In this document: positions 63,884 to 64,000 of the stretch, in pieces
How positions within the stretch are numbered: position 1 is the first letter of the stretch
Layout of the letters: every line of letters starts with the position of its first letter
From: Sphingopyxis sp. BSN-002
Lineage (GTDB): Bacteria; Pseudomonadota; Alphaproteobacteria; Sphingomonadales; Sphingomonadaceae
Assembly (NCBI RefSeq): GCF_022024275.1
Contig: NZ_CP091804.1
Coordinates: 1,488,001-1,552,000 of the forward strand
DNA: 64,000 bases
Reading direction: 5' to 3'
Program-made: the position numbers and the translations under genes
Notes under the pieces: generated by a model
The model's input: the letters and a program-made list of their open reading frames with translations, nothing else
Told to the model about the DNA's origin: nothing
Database searches by the model: none

Positions 63884-64000
63884 TCAGTGCGACGGAGCAA
63901 TCCGCCCTTCGCGAAACTCGAACCCGCCTTCGCGGTCGCGCGCGAGCAATGCCGGCCCGTCAAGGTCGACCCATTTCGCGCGCTGCGCCAGCACGAACGC
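63884..64000 (-). CDS. C-terminal end of an unidentified gene (partial)
   Basis: A minus-strand frame is open from the window edge to TGA at 63886-63884. The 38 codons read as protein-like sequence (FVLAQRAKWVDLDGPALLARDREGG, in part) and end in RIAPSH. Family not recognised. Upstream lies outside the window. Confidence 0.5.
   Translation of the reverse strand, partial: AFVLAQRAKWVDLDGPALLARDREGGFEFREGRIAPSH

Overview
The window is about 65-70% GC by eye, densely coded on both strands, and full of 1-4 base stop/start overlaps. Its genes (mdh-sucD-sucA-odhB-lpdA, obgE-proB, zapE, an exosortase-A-type glycosyltransferase and O-antigen-ligase-like pair, a YfiR/YfiN/YfiB set) point to an alphaproteobacterium of the Sphingomonadales, most likely a Sphingopyxis-like member of the Sphingomonadaceae. 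This placement rests on family recognition and gene order, not on a search. I saw no tRNA, rRNA, CRISPR array, insertion sequence or integrase.

Layout. 1-12.5 kb: the end of an SPFH membrane protein with NfeD; an acetyltransferase/methyltransferase pair; a metal-dependent hydrolase divergent from a TetR regulator; obgE, proB and an epimerase; SppA; an alpha/beta hydrolase; an MpaB-family oxygenase; a TRIC-type channel. 12.5-27.1 kb: an energy-metabolism block on the minus strand, with an M20 peptidase, lpdA, an atypical low-GC gene, odhB, sucA, sucD and mdh. Two plus-strand genes (PAP2 phosphatase, polysaccharide deacetylase) follow, then zapE, a thioesterase, an MBL lipoprotein and sdhB, the last four translationally coupled. 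No sucC or sdhA/C/D is present.

27.2-36.2 kb: envelope or lipid functions (flippase, ICMT-like methyltransferase, P-loop kinase, MobA-like nucleotidyltransferase, esterase, diacylglycerol-kinase-like protein, metallophosphoesterase), then an unrecognised beta-rich protein and an APH-type phosphotransferase. 36.2-44.7 kb: a large autotransporter with a trypsin-like protease domain, bounded by two nearly identical terminators; ribosomal operon rplM-rpsI; heme A synthase; an M48 protease; msrA. 44.8-50.6 kb: a complete yfiR-yfiN-yfiB type c-di-GMP module, galU, aqpZ and a soluble chemoreceptor-like protein.

50.6-52.0 kb: a divergent switch, with an S24 (LexA/CI-like) regulator facing two small genes across an array of TAGGA-N4-TCCTA operators. 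52.0-55.7 kb: a membrane protein, the exosortase-A-type glycosyltransferase, a 54-residue small protein and an O-glycosylation-ligase-like protein. 55.7-64 kb: topoisomerase IB, an MscS channel, a six-gene CoA/catabolic operon (MaoC, thiolase, CMD, ABM, SDR, NTF2), SoxR with a divergent VOC gene, a PPOX-family protein and a MarR regulator with a palindromic operator.

Recurring signals are -35 boxes of TTGAC/TTGCN type with TA(G/A)-type -10 boxes. At several genes the -10 lies exactly 12 bases before the start codon, which suggests leaderless mRNAs.
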